Counted from the stretch's first letter, positions 48,524 through 57,807 are shown. The stretch is 64,000 bases of DNA from Rhizobium sp. Root708 (GCF_001429725.1 NZ_LMHV01000023.1:372767-436766); one strand, 5' to 3'. The notes: generated by a model not told the origin, from the letters alone. Numbers and translations are program-made.

Positions 48524-49069
48524 TTAAGAGCCCCAGACCGCCTTTGTGAGTTGGGCGGTAAACGCTGTATCACCCTGCTGGCCCGGTAGACGAGTGGTGA
48601 TTTCCTGAACCGTCCATTCGTTGCCGTCTGGATCGTGGAATACCACGTATGATGCATAGCTCTTGCGTTGTGGATTGAAACCGTTGGCGATGCCCCGACC
48701 ATCGGAATGGTGAAATATTCCGCCCACATCGTGGAAAGGTTCGCTCACCTCGACACCTCGCGCGGCGAGATCTGTTCGTGCGTCCTCCAGGTCCGAGACG
48801 ACCAGATGCAGCCCGCGCGACGAACCGGCAGGCGCTGTCGTGATGTTTTTTCCAAACATCACGGAGCAGTTTGACCCGCGAGGCGTGAACTGGATGACCC
48901 GGTAGTCGTCACCTTGAAAATCGATATCAAGCCGCCACCCCAGATTTGCGTAGAAAGCCTTGCTTCGGTCGGCGTCGGACACGGCGATGACGGCGAGTTC
49001 GAGCGTCATTGCAACACCCGAAACGCTCTGCGCGGCTTCTTTCCTGGTAGATCTGACTTCGCTATCCAT
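48524..49069 (-). CDS. VOC family (glyoxalase-like) protein
   Basis: A 181-residue protein with one vicinal-oxygen-chelate repeat pair: LELAVIAVSDADRSKAFYANLGWRLD and HLVVSDLEDARTDLAARGVEV, then FHDPDGNEWTVQEI with the metal-ligand Glu. It is a close relative of the protein at 63179 but lacks its C-terminal extension. Operator site b lies upstream (88 bp to the nearest copy). Confidence 0.9.
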   Translation of the reverse strand: MDSEVRSTRKEAAQSVSGVAMTLELAVIAVSDADRSKAFYANLGWRLDIDFQGDDYRVIQFTPRGSNCSVMFGKNITTAPAGSSRGLHLVVSDLEDARTDLAARGVEVSEPFHDVGGIFHHSDGRGIANGFNPQRKSYASYVVFHDPDGNEWTVQEITTRLPGQQGDTAFTAQLTKAVWGS

Positions 49070-49156
49070 ATCCCGTGCTCCTTCAATAGGTGATCGCCAG
49101 TGGGTTCGCGAACGGCGACAACGAGGTCAGCTTATGGAGGAGTGTCGTTCTCGCCA

Positions 49157-49242
49157 TTGCACTTAGGTATCAGCGGCCGACGAAGCCCTCCGGAGGCCGG
49201 CGAAGCTCTCGATACCTTGGTATCGCCGACACCATCGTTCAG
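49157..49242. promoter_or_regulatory. Pair of 24-bp regulon elements, site b
   Basis: Plus-strand copy 49157-49180: TTGCAC-TTA-GGTAT then a diverged tail. Minus-strand copy 49242-49219: CTGAAC-GAT-GGTGT-CGGC-GATACC. The two face each other. The minus-strand copy overlaps CGATACC-TT-GGTATCG (49210-49225), a perfect inverted repeat with a 2-bp centre. Site b lies upstream of the VOC gene. Confidence 0.7.
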
Positions 49243-49525
49243 TGGCCACCCAGATGCAGCGAGGCCATCGTTATCGCCCGCGGGATCGCGGAAAACTTGC
49301 AGTCTGTTGCTGTGGCAAGCGCAACCAGACAGGTGAGAACGATGAAGGACGCAAGCACTGATATTGAACAAGCGCGCAGCTTCGGCACCTTGTCTCTCGC
49401 ACTGTCGGCTTTCGCAATAGTCGCGGATAAGGCCGCGTATCATGGCCACGTCGTCCGACCCCCAGCGGAGCCCCGCACATCTTGTAGTGCCGCTTCATTT
49501 CATTGGCGCCCTTCTATGCCGGGTG

Positions 49526-49750
49526 TCAGATTGGGTCTGTCGGATTGCAGGCCGACCACACGGGCGAGCATGTCAGCGTCGACCTGTTTTCATTTGAAGA
49601 CGCTTCACTGGAATTGGCGGGGACCCAGACGCGGACCGAGGAAAGCGGCGGCCTGATCGATGCCAAGGCGAAAACGATTGCCGCCATCGCACAAAGGATA
49701 ATGAAACCGGGGAAAATACTGCCGGACGGCTCGTCGCCTTTGTACCTCAT
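49526..49750 (-). CDS. Probable small single-span membrane protein
   Basis: A 74-residue frame with an ideal CAGGAGAAGACG upstream of the ATG. Residues about 12-32 (IFPGFIILCAMAAIVFALASI) form one membrane helix; the rest is polar and Ser-rich. I recognise no family. Site c lies about 100 bp upstream and is shared with the divergent alpha/beta hydrolase gene, which supports it being real. Confidence 0.5.
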   Translation of the reverse strand: MRYKGDEPSGSIFPGFIILCAMAAIVFALASIRPPLSSVRVWVPANSSEASSNENRSTLTCSPVWSACNPTDPI

Positions 49751-49825
49751 CGTCTTCTCCTGAAGCTTGTCGGCGGAAAGCCGCGGCCAGGAGTTCACTA
49801 TGTCGGACAGCGCAAGGGCAGGCAG

Positions 49826-49875
49826 TTGCACATAGGTATTGGCGATACATTGGTATGCCCGACACCTTCGTCCAA
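49826..49875. promoter_or_regulatory. Pair of 24-bp regulon elements, site c
   Basis: Plus copy 49826-49849: TTGCAC-ATA-GGTAT-TGGC-GATACA. Minus copy 49875-49852: TTGGAC-GAA-GGTGT-CGGG-CATACC, preceded by CGCTA. They are arranged head to head with 2 bp between them, forming a 50-bp dyad. It lies between the small membrane protein gene and the alpha/beta hydrolase gene, 104 bp from the latter. Confidence 0.75.
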
Positions 49876-49978
49876 TAGCGGGTTGGCCCCTCCCATCCGA
49901 AACTCCGCTGGCAATTTCCGCCCTTGGCAGGATCACGGGCGGTAACCGTTCAGTGGTCCATCACGGGAGAAAGCAGTC

Positions 49979-51016
49979 ATGCACAACTTCAAGACAGGAA
50001 ACCTAACACGCCGGTCCTTGGGCGAGATCGCACTTGCACTGACCGCGGCCGGAATCCTTTCAGGACAGGCGGAGGGTGCTGACCAGAGCACGAAGGCCCG
50101 CCGTTCGGTGGGACATAGTCTTGCAGCCAACGGACATGTCGACGCTGGAGATCTCAATGTCGGATATGCCGAACTTGGCCCTGCTGACGGGTCGCCAGTT
50201 CTCTTGTTCCACGGCTGGCCATACGACATCAACAGCTTTGCCGAGGTTGCCCCGTTGCTGGCAGAGCGCGGCCATCGTGTCATCGTGCCTCACCTGCGCG
50301 GTTACGGCAGCACGAAATTCCTGTCCGACGACACGATGCGCAACGGTCAGCAGTCGGCACTGGCCGTCGATGCCATCAATCTGATGGACGCTCTGAAGAT
50401 CGACAAGGCTACTGTCGCCGGGTTCGACTGGGGCGCCCGTACGGCAGATATCGTCGCCGCACTCTGGCCGGAACGATGCAAGGGCCTGGTCTCCGTCAGC
50501 GGCTATCTGATCGGGAACCAGGCTGCCGGAAAGGCACCGCTACCGCCATCCGCCGAGCTTCAATGGTGGTATCAGTTTTATTTCGCCACGGACCGCGGCC
50601 GCGATGGCTACGCAAAATACACAAACGACTTCGCCAGGCTCATTTGGCAGCTCGCCTCTCCGCACTGGAAATTCGACGACGCTACGTTCGAACGAAGCGC
50701 CGCAGCATTCTCCAATCCTGATCATGTCGCCATCGTCGTCCACAACTACCGTTGGCGGCTAGGACTGACCGAGGGCGAGAAGCGCTTCGACGAGTTCGAA
50801 ACCAAGCTAGCATCCGCTCCTGAAATCCAGGTGCGCGCCATCACCATGGAAGGCGACGCCAACGGCGCGCCTCATCCCGATCCCAAGGCCTATGCTTCGA
50901 AGTTTAAGGCAAAATATGAACACCGGCTGATTTCGGGCGGAATCGGTCATAACCTTCCACAGGAGGCACCCGAGGCGTTCGCCAAGGCGGTCATCGACGT
51001 GAATTCCTGGACATGA
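49979..51016 (+). CDS. Exported alpha/beta hydrolase, epoxide hydrolase or dehalogenase type
   Basis: A 345-residue protein. TRRSLGEIALALTAAGIL looks like a twin-arginine signal. The oxyanion motif is HGWP, and the nucleophile elbow reads GFDWGAR with Asp, as in epoxide hydrolases and haloalkane dehalogenases rather than esterases. The catalytic His is in GIGHNLPQEAP. Operator site c lies 104 bp upstream. The DUF417 gene follows after 150 bp. Confidence 0.88.
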   Translation: MHNFKTGNLTRRSLGEIALALTAAGILSGQAEGADQSTKARRSVGHSLAANGHVDAGDLNVGYAELGPADGSPVLLFHGWPYDINSFAEVAPLLAERGHRVIVPHLRGYGSTKFLSDDTMRNGQQSALAVDAINLMDALKIDKATVAGFDWGARTADIVAALWPERCKGLVSVSGYLIGNQAAGKAPLPPSAELQWWYQFYFATDRGRDGYAKYTNDFARLIWQLASPHWKFDDATFERSAAAFSNPDHVAIVVHNYRWRLGLTEGEKRFDEFETKLASAPEIQVRAITMEGDANGAPHPDPKAYASKFKAKYEHRLISGGIGHNLPQEAPEAFAKAVIDVNSWT

Positions 51017-51166
51017 CGTCACCCATTGGTGGACGACGATGCAGGAACTCGGCGACCGCAATATCCATGCTTGAGAACGAACGGATCTAACCCCCCACCC
51101 GACGGCGCCCCAGCGATCGCGGTCAGTTTCCTCTCCAATCTGAGACACAGGAAAGAGCAATCGGCC

Positions 51167-51652
51167 ATGACAACACGCGTAGACGAGACTTTCACGGTGA
51201 TTGCGGAAAAATCGAACCGCTCCATGTCCTTGTTGCGGTGGGCATTGATTGTCATCTTTCTATGGTTTGGCGCCATGAAGTTTACCGCTTACGAGGCAGC
51301 GGGAATTGCCCCCTTCATCGAGCATAGCCCCATCATGCGTTGGCTGAGTGTTTTGTTTGGCGTACAGGGAGCGAGCTATGTCGTCGGTGTACTTGAACTA
51401 TCGACTGCGGCGGCTTTGATCATCGGCGCGTTTAGCCCGCTGTTTTCGGCCCTTGGGGCAGCAATGTCGGCGGCAACATTTGTCATCACGCTCACCTTTC
51501 TGTTGAGCACGCCCGGAGTAGCTGAGGCAACTGCCGGTGGATTCCCTGCAATCTCTGCGGTCCCTGGGCAGTTCTTGTTGAAGGACCTAGTTCTGCTCGC
51601 CGCATCTCTGTGCCTCCTGGCGGCTTCTTTGCGCCCTCGTTCCAATCGCTGA
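51167..51652 (+). CDS. DUF417 (YkgB/RclC-like) membrane protein
   Basis: A 161-residue protein from the ATG at 51167 (GGAAAG upstream) with four hydrophobic helices. FLWFGAMKFTAYEAAGIAPFIEHSP and GGFPAISAVPGQFLLKDLVLLAASL are hallmarks of DUF417. The E. coli member RclC protects against reactive chlorine species, so this supports an oxidant-defence theme. It lies downstream of the alpha/beta hydrolase gene in the same orientation. Confidence 0.88.
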   Translation: MTTRVDETFTVIAEKSNRSMSLLRWALIVIFLWFGAMKFTAYEAAGIAPFIEHSPIMRWLSVLFGVQGASYVVGVLELSTAAALIIGAFSPLFSALGAAMSAATFVITLTFLLSTPGVAEATAGGFPAISAVPGQFLLKDLVLLAASLCLLAASLRPRSNR

Positions 51653-51971
51653 CAGTAGCCTGATCTGTCGATTGATGCGTATAGGCGACACCTTAGCTTG
51701 ATCCAGCCACGCGCCTTCCAATTTGGCAATCCGCGGATCGATTGACATTCCACGCAACGCACACATCGAATATTTCGATGGTATCCATCAAGAAATGAAG
51801 GCTGGCGCGATGCTTGCTAGCCGTGGGATGAAGCGTTGCACTTTCTTCTAGCCAGACCCGGTCTTGTCCGCGCCATCGCACGACCAGAACAGGTCACGCA
51901 CCAAGGCGAAAGGCGCCAGAGCGCAGCCGTCACAGAGATTGGGCGGCAACCAGGCTTGAAAGGATCCATCA
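51653..51971. other. Intergenic region with a weak operator-like half-site
   Basis: About 320 bp. At 51678-51694 the sequence GTATAGGCGACACCTT resembles the GGTRT-N4-GATACC core read on the minus strand, but the TTGNAC part is missing, so I do not count it as a full copy. Nothing else is seen. Confidence 0.3.
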
Positions 51972-53015
51972 TTGGAAGTCGGTATCGATAGTTTTGCGAT
52001 GCTCCTCACCGACCCCTCTACAGGTCAATTGCAGTCAGCCATCGATCGCATGGAAAGCGTGATCGCCGAAATCGAGCTGGCAGATCAGGTGGGCCTGGAT
52101 GTCTTCGGGATGGGCGAACACCACCGAGCAAACGCGCTTGATTCAGCGCCCGCCATCATCCTGTCGGCCGCCGCCGCGCGTACGAAATCGATCAGGCTGA
52201 CAAGTGCCGTCGCTGTTCTCAGCGCTGCCGACCCCGTGCGGGTTTTTCAGGAGTTCTCGACCCTGGATCTGATATCCCGCGGACGGGCGGAAATCGTGGT
52301 GGGTCGCGGCTCTTCCGTGGATGCCTATCCACTGTTCGGTTTTGACCTGCGGGACTACGATGCGCTATTCGTGGAGAAGCTCGAGCTCCTGCTCAAGATC
52401 AGAGAGCAACCAAACATAAAGTGGCAAGGCCGCTTTCGTCCTTCGCTCAATGGTGAGGGTGTTTTTCCTCGACCGCATCAACCGACCTTGCCAATCTGGC
52501 TGGGCGTCGGCGGAACGCCGGAATCCTTCGTTCGTGCCGGCACGCTCGGTCTACCGTTGATGGTCGCGATCATCGGCGGAAGCTTCGACCGTTTCCGCCC
52601 GTTGGTGGATCTCTATCGTCGTGCCTGGCTCGCCGCTGGCCATCCTCCCGAAAACCAAAGGGTTGGCGTACACGCTCTCGGCTTTGTCGCGGAAAACGAC
52701 AACGCCGCGAAGGAGGCGTTCTTTCCCGGTTGGTTCCAGATGTTCACGGAAGCTGGAAAGGAACGGGGATGGCCGCCCCCGACCCGAGCACAGTTTGACC
52801 ATATGTGCGGTCCGCATGGCGCGTTCGTGGTCGGCGACCCACAAACAGTCGCGGCAAAGATACTGCATGTTAACAGGACATTTGGAGGAGTTTCTCGCTT
52901 CACTTTCCAGATGAGCACCGCAGCGCTGGAAACTGAAGCAATGCGCCGCTCAATCGAACTGCTCGGCACAGAGGTTGCGCCGCTGGTTCGCAAGCAATCC
53001 CTGCTAACGTCGTAG
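51972..53015 (+). CDS. LLM-class flavin-dependent oxidoreductase
   Basis: A 347-residue TIM-barrel flavoenzyme of the bacterial luciferase superfamily. It starts with TTG at 51972 (AAAGGA upstream). Typical segments are GLDVFGMGEHH, SAVAVLSAADPVRVFQEFSTLDLISRGRAEIVVGRG and PIWLGVGGTPESF. It uses reduced FMN supplied by a reductase such as the one encoded at 59089. It follows the 320-bp gap after the DUF417 gene. Confidence 0.9.
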   Translation: MEVGIDSFAMLLTDPSTGQLQSAIDRMESVIAEIELADQVGLDVFGMGEHHRANALDSAPAIILSAAAARTKSIRLTSAVAVLSAADPVRVFQEFSTLDLISRGRAEIVVGRGSSVDAYPLFGFDLRDYDALFVEKLELLLKIREQPNIKWQGRFRPSLNGEGVFPRPHQPTLPIWLGVGGTPESFVRAGTLGLPLMVAIIGGSFDRFRPLVDLYRRAWLAAGHPPENQRVGVHALGFVAENDNAAKEAFFPGWFQMFTEAGKERGWPPPTRAQFDHMCGPHGAFVVGDPQTVAAKILHVNRTFGGVSRFTFQMSTAALETEAMRRSIELLGTEVAPLVRKQSLLTS

Positions 53016-53079
53016 TCGGTCGAAGTGAAATCGCCGAGCAAGTCTTGAAAGGCGCCGGCATTTGTCGGCGCTCCTCTCT

Positions 53080-53541
53080 CTATCCAAAGATAAGTCTCTG
53101 GTAATCAGCCAGCATCTTCGGATCTTCAACCGATCCGTGATGGTGAAGCTGCCGCCATGCCCCGTCCTTGCGCACGAACCAGCGCGTCGTACGGAAGGCG
53201 ACATCGAGCGTTGCCTTGGCTGTCCTGCATGTTCCACGTTCACGGCCCACGAACAGATGCCAGTCGTCGCCGCCCTGACTGGTGAAACCGTGGAAGGTGA
53301 CGTGAACCTTTGCCTGCCCTTTGAAGAGCTTGGAATAGCCCTCGGCAATATGGTCCCACCCGCGACGGATGCCACCAATCGGATTGTCCATACTGGGCTC
53401 CGCGCCTCCGAGCCATACGGCTTCCAGTCCCAGGAGATCACCCGCGTTGAAAGCGCGGTAGAATTCGATAAGCGCGTCAACAGGGCCGCCATCTCCCCGC
53501 TTTGTCTCGTGGCCGTCTATTTCGGTGAGAAGCAGATCCAT
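53080..53541 (-). CDS. SnoaL/NTF2-like domain protein
   Basis: A 153-residue protein. ALIEFYRAFNAGDLLGLEAVWL and the closing GAWRQLHHHGSVEDPKML fit the SnoaL-like cone fold, which includes isomerases, hydratases and binding proteins. It converges with the LLM gene. Substrate unknown. Confidence 0.82.
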   Translation of the reverse strand: MDLLLTEIDGHETKRGDGGPVDALIEFYRAFNAGDLLGLEAVWLGGAEPSMDNPIGGIRRGWDHIAEGYSKLFKGQAKVHVTFHGFTSQGGDDWHLFVGRERGTCRTAKATLDVAFRTTRWFVRKDGAWRQLHHHGSVEDPKMLADYQRLIFG

Positions 53542-53705
53542 CGTTATTCTCTCCTTGTGTGGTCCTGGAAGTCACAGGGTCCCGGCACGGCTACCATCTG
53601 AGAAAATGGATTTGTTTGTGGTCATCCCCAGCGACGATCGACCCAGTTGAGCTGCAAAGTATGCCGCGCCCTGAAGGTAGAATGCTCGAAGAAAGCGACG
53701 CTGAT

Positions 53706-53900
53706 CTATTGGACAAAGGTGTCGTTATGCCTCAGGATTGCACCGATCGCCGGCGGCTCCATGATCTGCCCGATAGCGAACATCGCCGTCAGCAATCCCA
53801 CGTAGCGGGCATTGTGGGACGTGCGGATTCTTCGCACTTCATTCATCGTTAAGAATGAGATCGCGGTGAAGGGGACGCCGACAAGGTGAAGTGGGGGGAC
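53706..53900 (-). pseudogene. MFS transporter fragment (YbfB/YjiJ-like C-terminus)
   Basis: The frame gives PFTAISFLTMNEVRRI and YVGLLTAMFAIGQIMEPPAIGAILRH before a stop. This resembles the last two helices of a YbfB/YjiJ-type exporter, but the rest of the roughly 400-residue protein is missing. The DNA to its right (to 54075) has no further match. Confidence 0.6.
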
Positions 53901-54075
53901 CCGAGCTCCCCTAACCCGTTCTGCTACCGAGAAGCCGCCCGCACCGGATACCCAAACAGAGGCCATCAGACGGTAAGCCACGACGAGCTGTGATCGCATT
54001 CTTTTCGATGGCCGAGCCCACCCGGCGGCCATACGTCGACCGGCAGAACGACTATCTGCCGCGAAACGTGATAGA

Positions 54076-55164
54076 TCACGAACCGCCGGAATGGCGTTCC
54101 AAGACCCTGAGCGCGTGATCGAAGAGCGTCGTGGTCAGCTCGCCAGCGGGTAGTCGCGGAGCCAATCGAGCCGCCTGCCCAGACCACAGGTTGGTGAAGT
54201 CGTCCCGACCGTCCGCTTCAGCTTTCGCCCGGACAGTGCCCAGCGCAGCTCCGGCTGTCGGGAACGGTGGCACGCTCTCAGAAAGCGGCCCCAATTCGCG
54301 CATGATGCGGTTTACGATGCCGCGTGCAGGCCGACCCGTGAACACATTGGTGATGGCGGTGCTGTCGTCTCCTGCGCCGGCGACCGCAGCCGCATGCATC
54401 GCGGGGATTTTGGCTTCGGGACAATAGAGGTATGCGGTGCCGACCTGCACGGCCGAGGCGCCCAGCATCAATGCTGCCGCCACCCCGCGACCGTCCGAAA
54501 TCCCTCCCGCCGCTATCACGGGAACGCTGACCGCATCGACGACCTGGGGAACAAGAGCCATCGTCCCGACCTGGGTTGACATGTCCGCAGTCAGAAAGTT
54601 CCCGCGGTGGCCTCCGGCCTCAAGGCCCATGGCGATCACGGCGTCCACGCCGTTGGCCTCTAGCCATACCGCCTCCTTGACCGTGGTGGCCGACGAAACC
54701 ACCTTCGCTCCGGTTGCCTTGACGCGATCGACGAGCGATTTTTCAGGAAGACCGAAGTGGAAGCTGATCACGTTCGGCTTGAACTCCTCGACAACCTCGC
54801 AGAACGACTGGTCGAACGGCGCGCGCCCCGCTCCTGATATCGGCGCCGAGGGATCCAGTCCCAATTCCACGTAATAGGGTGCAAGAAGCGCCCGCCAACG
54901 CATCTGCGCGGCCGGGTCGTCATCCGGGGTGACGTGGGAGAAGAAATTCACGTTTATTGGTTTCGACGTACGCGCTCTTGTCTGCCGCAAAGCATCGCGG
55001 AGCTGCTCGATGCCGAACAGGGCGCTGGGCAAAGATCCGAGCCCGCCGGCATTGGATGCTGCGACAACCATCTCGACTGTCGTCGCGCCCGCCATCGGCG
55101 CCTGGATAATCGGCAGCTCAATGCCGAAAAGGTCGATGATACGGCGGTCGTGCCAGCGCGCCAT
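54076..55164 (-). CDS. Nitronate monooxygenase family flavoprotein
   Basis: A 362-residue FMN enzyme from the ATG at 55164. Conserved blocks are PIIQAPMAGATTVEMVVAASNAGGLGSL, NVNFFSH, GLEAGGHRGNF, IAAGGISDGRGVAAALMLGASAVQVGTAYL. It oxidises toxic alkyl nitronates to carbonyls. It is divergent from the SDR at 55457, with operator site f between them (63 bp from this start). Confidence 0.93.
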   Translation of the reverse strand: MARWHDRRIIDLFGIELPIIQAPMAGATTVEMVVAASNAGGLGSLPSALFGIEQLRDALRQTRARTSKPINVNFFSHVTPDDDPAAQMRWRALLAPYYVELGLDPSAPISGAGRAPFDQSFCEVVEEFKPNVISFHFGLPEKSLVDRVKATGAKVVSSATTVKEAVWLEANGVDAVIAMGLEAGGHRGNFLTADMSTQVGTMALVPQVVDAVSVPVIAAGGISDGRGVAAALMLGASAVQVGTAYLYCPEAKIPAMHAAAVAGAGDDSTAITNVFTGRPARGIVNRIMRELGPLSESVPPFPTAGAALGTVRAKAEADGRDDFTNLWSGQAARLAPRLPAGELTTTLFDHALRVLERHSGGS

Positions 55165-55226
55165 GTGGGGCTCCCGAAGTTTACATGCGGTACCAGAGTC
55201 ATATCGCCGGCTTTCAGCTCCGTCTA

Positions 55227-55290
55227 TTGCACCATGGTCTTCCTCACCTCCATGGACCGACACGAAGGTATCGGGAACACCATCGTACAA
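55227..55290. promoter_or_regulatory. Pair of 24-bp regulon elements, site f
   Basis: Plus copy 55227-55250: TTGCAC-CAT-GGTCT then a diverged tail, preceded by TCTA. Minus copy 55290-55267: TTGTAC-GAT-GGTGT-TCCC-GATACC, preceded by CGCTA. They face each other between the divergent nitronate monooxygenase and SDR genes. Confidence 0.75.
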
Positions 55291-55456
55291 TAGCGTCCTC
55301 CTCCTGTTCGGCGCGAATGTTACGGACGAACGGCGCCTAAATCAGGCCCACTGTTCCCGGCGAATGGCCGGCTTCACAGATTCGCGAACGATGTCCCGCC
55401 ACCGGGCTTTCCGGTCAGCTGCGGATGGGTCGTCCTGCCCAACGGAGGCATTCGAA

Positions 55457-56182
55457 ATGAGTGTACACAAGACTGTAGTGATTACCGGCGCATCCCAGGG
55501 GATTGGTGCCGGACTGGTGAAGACCTTTCTAGACAAGGGCTGGAATGTTGTCGGCACGTCGAGGCGCATTACTGAAACGAGCGAGTTTGATCGCGCGGGC
55601 AGGATCGAACTTATCGATGGTGATGTCGCAGATCCAGAAACCGCCGAGCGCGTTACGCAGCGGGCCGTCGAGCAGTTCGGATCGGTCGACGCCCTCGTCA
55701 ACAATGCGGGCATTTTCGTCACGAAGCCTTTTCTCGATTACACGGTAGAGGATTTCCGTCGCCTTTCCGCAACAAACGTCGAAGGTTTCATCCACTTCAC
55801 CAAGCATGCGGTCAGACAAATGCTGCGACAGAAGTCCGGCGGCAGCATCGTAACCATTACCTCTTCCTTGACGGACCACCCAATCAAGGGTGTCACGGCG
55901 TCCATCCCCATGATTACCAAGGGTGGCCTCAATGCGATCACCAAGAGCCTCGCGCTTGAATTCGCCGCCGAAAACATCAGAGTGAACGCGGTTTCGCCCG
56001 GCGTCGTTGACACCCCGCTGCATGCGAAGAACCCGAAAGACTTCTTGAAAACGCTGTCGCCGATGGGCACGATCACGGCCGTCCAGGAGATCGTCGACGG
56101 AGTGGTCTATCTGACCGAGTCCGCAAATATCACAGGGGAAGTGCTGCACGTCGACAACGGCGCACATCTCGGAAAATGGTAG
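55457..56182 (+). CDS. SDR family oxidoreductase, Tyr-less
   Basis: A 241-residue SDR from the ATG at 55457 (ACGGAGG upstream), with VITGASQGIGAGLVK, LVNNAGIF and VNAVSPGVVDTPLHAK. The expected YxxxK reads PMITK, with Pro in place of Tyr. It is a close relative of the SDR at 47457. It starts a five-gene unit and overlaps the RidA-like frame by 7 nt. Confidence 0.88.
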   Translation: MSVHKTVVITGASQGIGAGLVKTFLDKGWNVVGTSRRITETSEFDRAGRIELIDGDVADPETAERVTQRAVEQFGSVDALVNNAGIFVTKPFLDYTVEDFRRLSATNVEGFIHFTKHAVRQMLRQKSGGSIVTITSSLTDHPIKGVTASIPMITKGGLNAITKSLALEFAAENIRVNAVSPGVVDTPLHAKNPKDFLKTLSPMGTITAVQEIVDGVVYLTESANITGEVLHVDNGAHLGKW

Positions 56183-56683
56183 CCCCGAACGCAGAAGCAC
56201 GCCTGCGAGAGCTGGCGAATGTTCTTCCTCCCGCGCCGACACCGTTTGGCGCCTATGTCGAAGCGGTACAAAGCGGGTCGCTGCTTTTCCTGAGTGGCAG
56301 GCTGCCGGTGATCGGGCACGCGCCACAATATATAGGACAGGTAGGCAATGACCCCTCGGTTGCCGACGGGTACGACGCCGCGCGAACGGCCTGCCTGAGC
56401 GGGTTGGCAGCGACGCGTGCGCATCTCGCTGAACAGAATCCGCATGATCGTAAAGCTCGGCGTCTACATCGCGACGCCGGCCGATTTCCGCGAACATCCA
56501 AAGGTCGCGGACGGCGCGTCGGAACTTCTCCTATCGATCTTCGGCATCGAGCGTCTCTCACCCCGCATCGTTCTCGGCGTCTCAAGCATACCGCTCGGAA
56601 TGCCGGTTGAAGTCGAACTCGTTCTTGAAATCGAACCCGAGCGAACACGTTCGCTTTCAAACCAAAAATGGAGGCAATTATGA
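56176..56683 (+). pseudogene. RidA (YjgF) family gene with a frameshift
   Basis: The first frame gives PFGAYVEAVQSGSLLFLSGRLPV and ACLSGLAATRAHL; after about 56424 the frame moves by one base loss and continues VKLGVYIATPADFREHPKVADGASELL and PVEVELVLEIE. Together they make a complete RidA-like imine/enamine deaminase. A one-base loss is enough to explain it, so a sequencing error or slippage is possible. The start overlaps the SDR stop and its TGA overlaps the crotonase ATG (ATGA), so operon spacing is intact. Confidence 0.82.
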
Positions 56684-57663
56684 AAGTCAGGCTACCAAGT
56701 GCGGCGGGCGCAGCTGCTGCGTCCTCGAAATTTCTCGCCGCGGCAGCGCTGCTCATGCTGCCGGCCCTCGCCCTCTCCAGCCAGACAAAGGTTGCCGAGA
56801 AGGTGGATGTTCCAGCGGAAGGGAAGTCCGTACAGACACACGCTCAGGTGAGGATCGAGAAACGGACGCCCGCCTACTGGCGCGTCACGTTCGACAATCC
56901 GCCGTTCAACATCTTCGGGCCGGAGACAATTCCGCAGATGGAGAAGGCGGTCGCGGAAATCGAGTCCGATCCGAACCTCAGGGTGGTCGTCTTCGACAGC
57001 GCTGTACCGGGCTTCTTTCTGACCCACTACAACTTCACGCCGCCGCTCGCCGAATCCACCGGGCTCCCCTCGGGGCCGACCGGCCTACACCCGCTCCCGG
57101 ACATGCTTGTCCGCATCAGCAAGTCCCCCGTTGTCTCCATCGCCCTGATCCGCGGGCGCGCGACGGGGGTTGGCAGCGAGCTTGCGCTCGCCAGCGACAT
57201 GCGGTTCGCGAGCCGGCAGAATGCGATCCTGTCGCAGTGGGAAGTCGGCGCAGCCCTCGTCCCCGGCGGCGGGCCGATGGCACGACTTCCGAGGCTGATG
57301 GGCCGCGGGCGCGCGCTCGAAGTCCTTCTCGGCTCCGACGATATCGATGGCGATCTCGCCGAGAAGTATGGCTACGTCAACCGTTCGTTCGACGACGACA
57401 AGCTCGACCCCTTTGTCGATGCGCTGGCGACCCGGATTTCCGGCTTCGACCGCCAGGCGATCGCCGACACCAAGCGCCTGGTCGACTTCGCAAGTCTTCC
57501 GAGCGACCCGGAGATCGCAGCCGGCTGGGATGCCTTCATTACCTCGGTCCAGCGTCCGGCAGCACAAAGAAACATCGGCCGATTGATGGAAATGGGGCTG
57601 CAGAAGGATCCTGATATCGAAACAAGACTTGGACACTACACCCAGTCTCTGGCCGAGAAGTAG
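56680..57663 (+). CDS. Exported enoyl-CoA hydratase/isomerase (crotonase) family protein
   Basis: A 327-residue protein from the ATG at 56680 (GGAGG upstream). Residues about 15-38 form a signal peptide (KFLAAAALLMLPALALSS), unusual for a crotonase. The crotonase core is clear: WRVTFDNPPFNIFG, SPVVSIALIRGRATGVGSELALASDMRFAS and LVPGGGPMARLPRLMGRGRALE. A protein using CoA thioesters is not expected in the periplasm, so its ligand may be something else. Confidence 0.85.
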   Translation: MKVRLPSAAGAAAASSKFLAAAALLMLPALALSSQTKVAEKVDVPAEGKSVQTHAQVRIEKRTPAYWRVTFDNPPFNIFGPETIPQMEKAVAEIESDPNLRVVVFDSAVPGFFLTHYNFTPPLAESTGLPSGPTGLHPLPDMLVRISKSPVVSIALIRGRATGVGSELALASDMRFASRQNAILSQWEVGAALVPGGGPMARLPRLMGRGRALEVLLGSDDIDGDLAEKYGYVNRSFDDDKLDPFVDALATRISGFDRQAIADTKRLVDFASLPSDPEIAAGWDAFITSVQRPAAQRNIGRLMEMGLQKDPDIETRLGHYTQSLAEK

Positions 57664-57807
57664 GTCGGGACGGTGCCCGCGCAAAGGCTCGGCAGGTCGC
57701 GTGGGTACCGACAACGAAATGCCAATCAATGTCACGCGGTCGCGCGTCCGCTTTCTGGGCGCTCGACGAGCACAATCTTCGCCAGCTCCCAACCGATGGA
57801 GACATCT

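Noticed and set aside
49342..49656. Small plus-strand frame beginning MKDASTDIEQARSFG with an AGGTGAG upstream
   Set aside because: The first 40 residues look plausible but the rest is low quality and overlaps the better-supported small membrane protein on the other strand.
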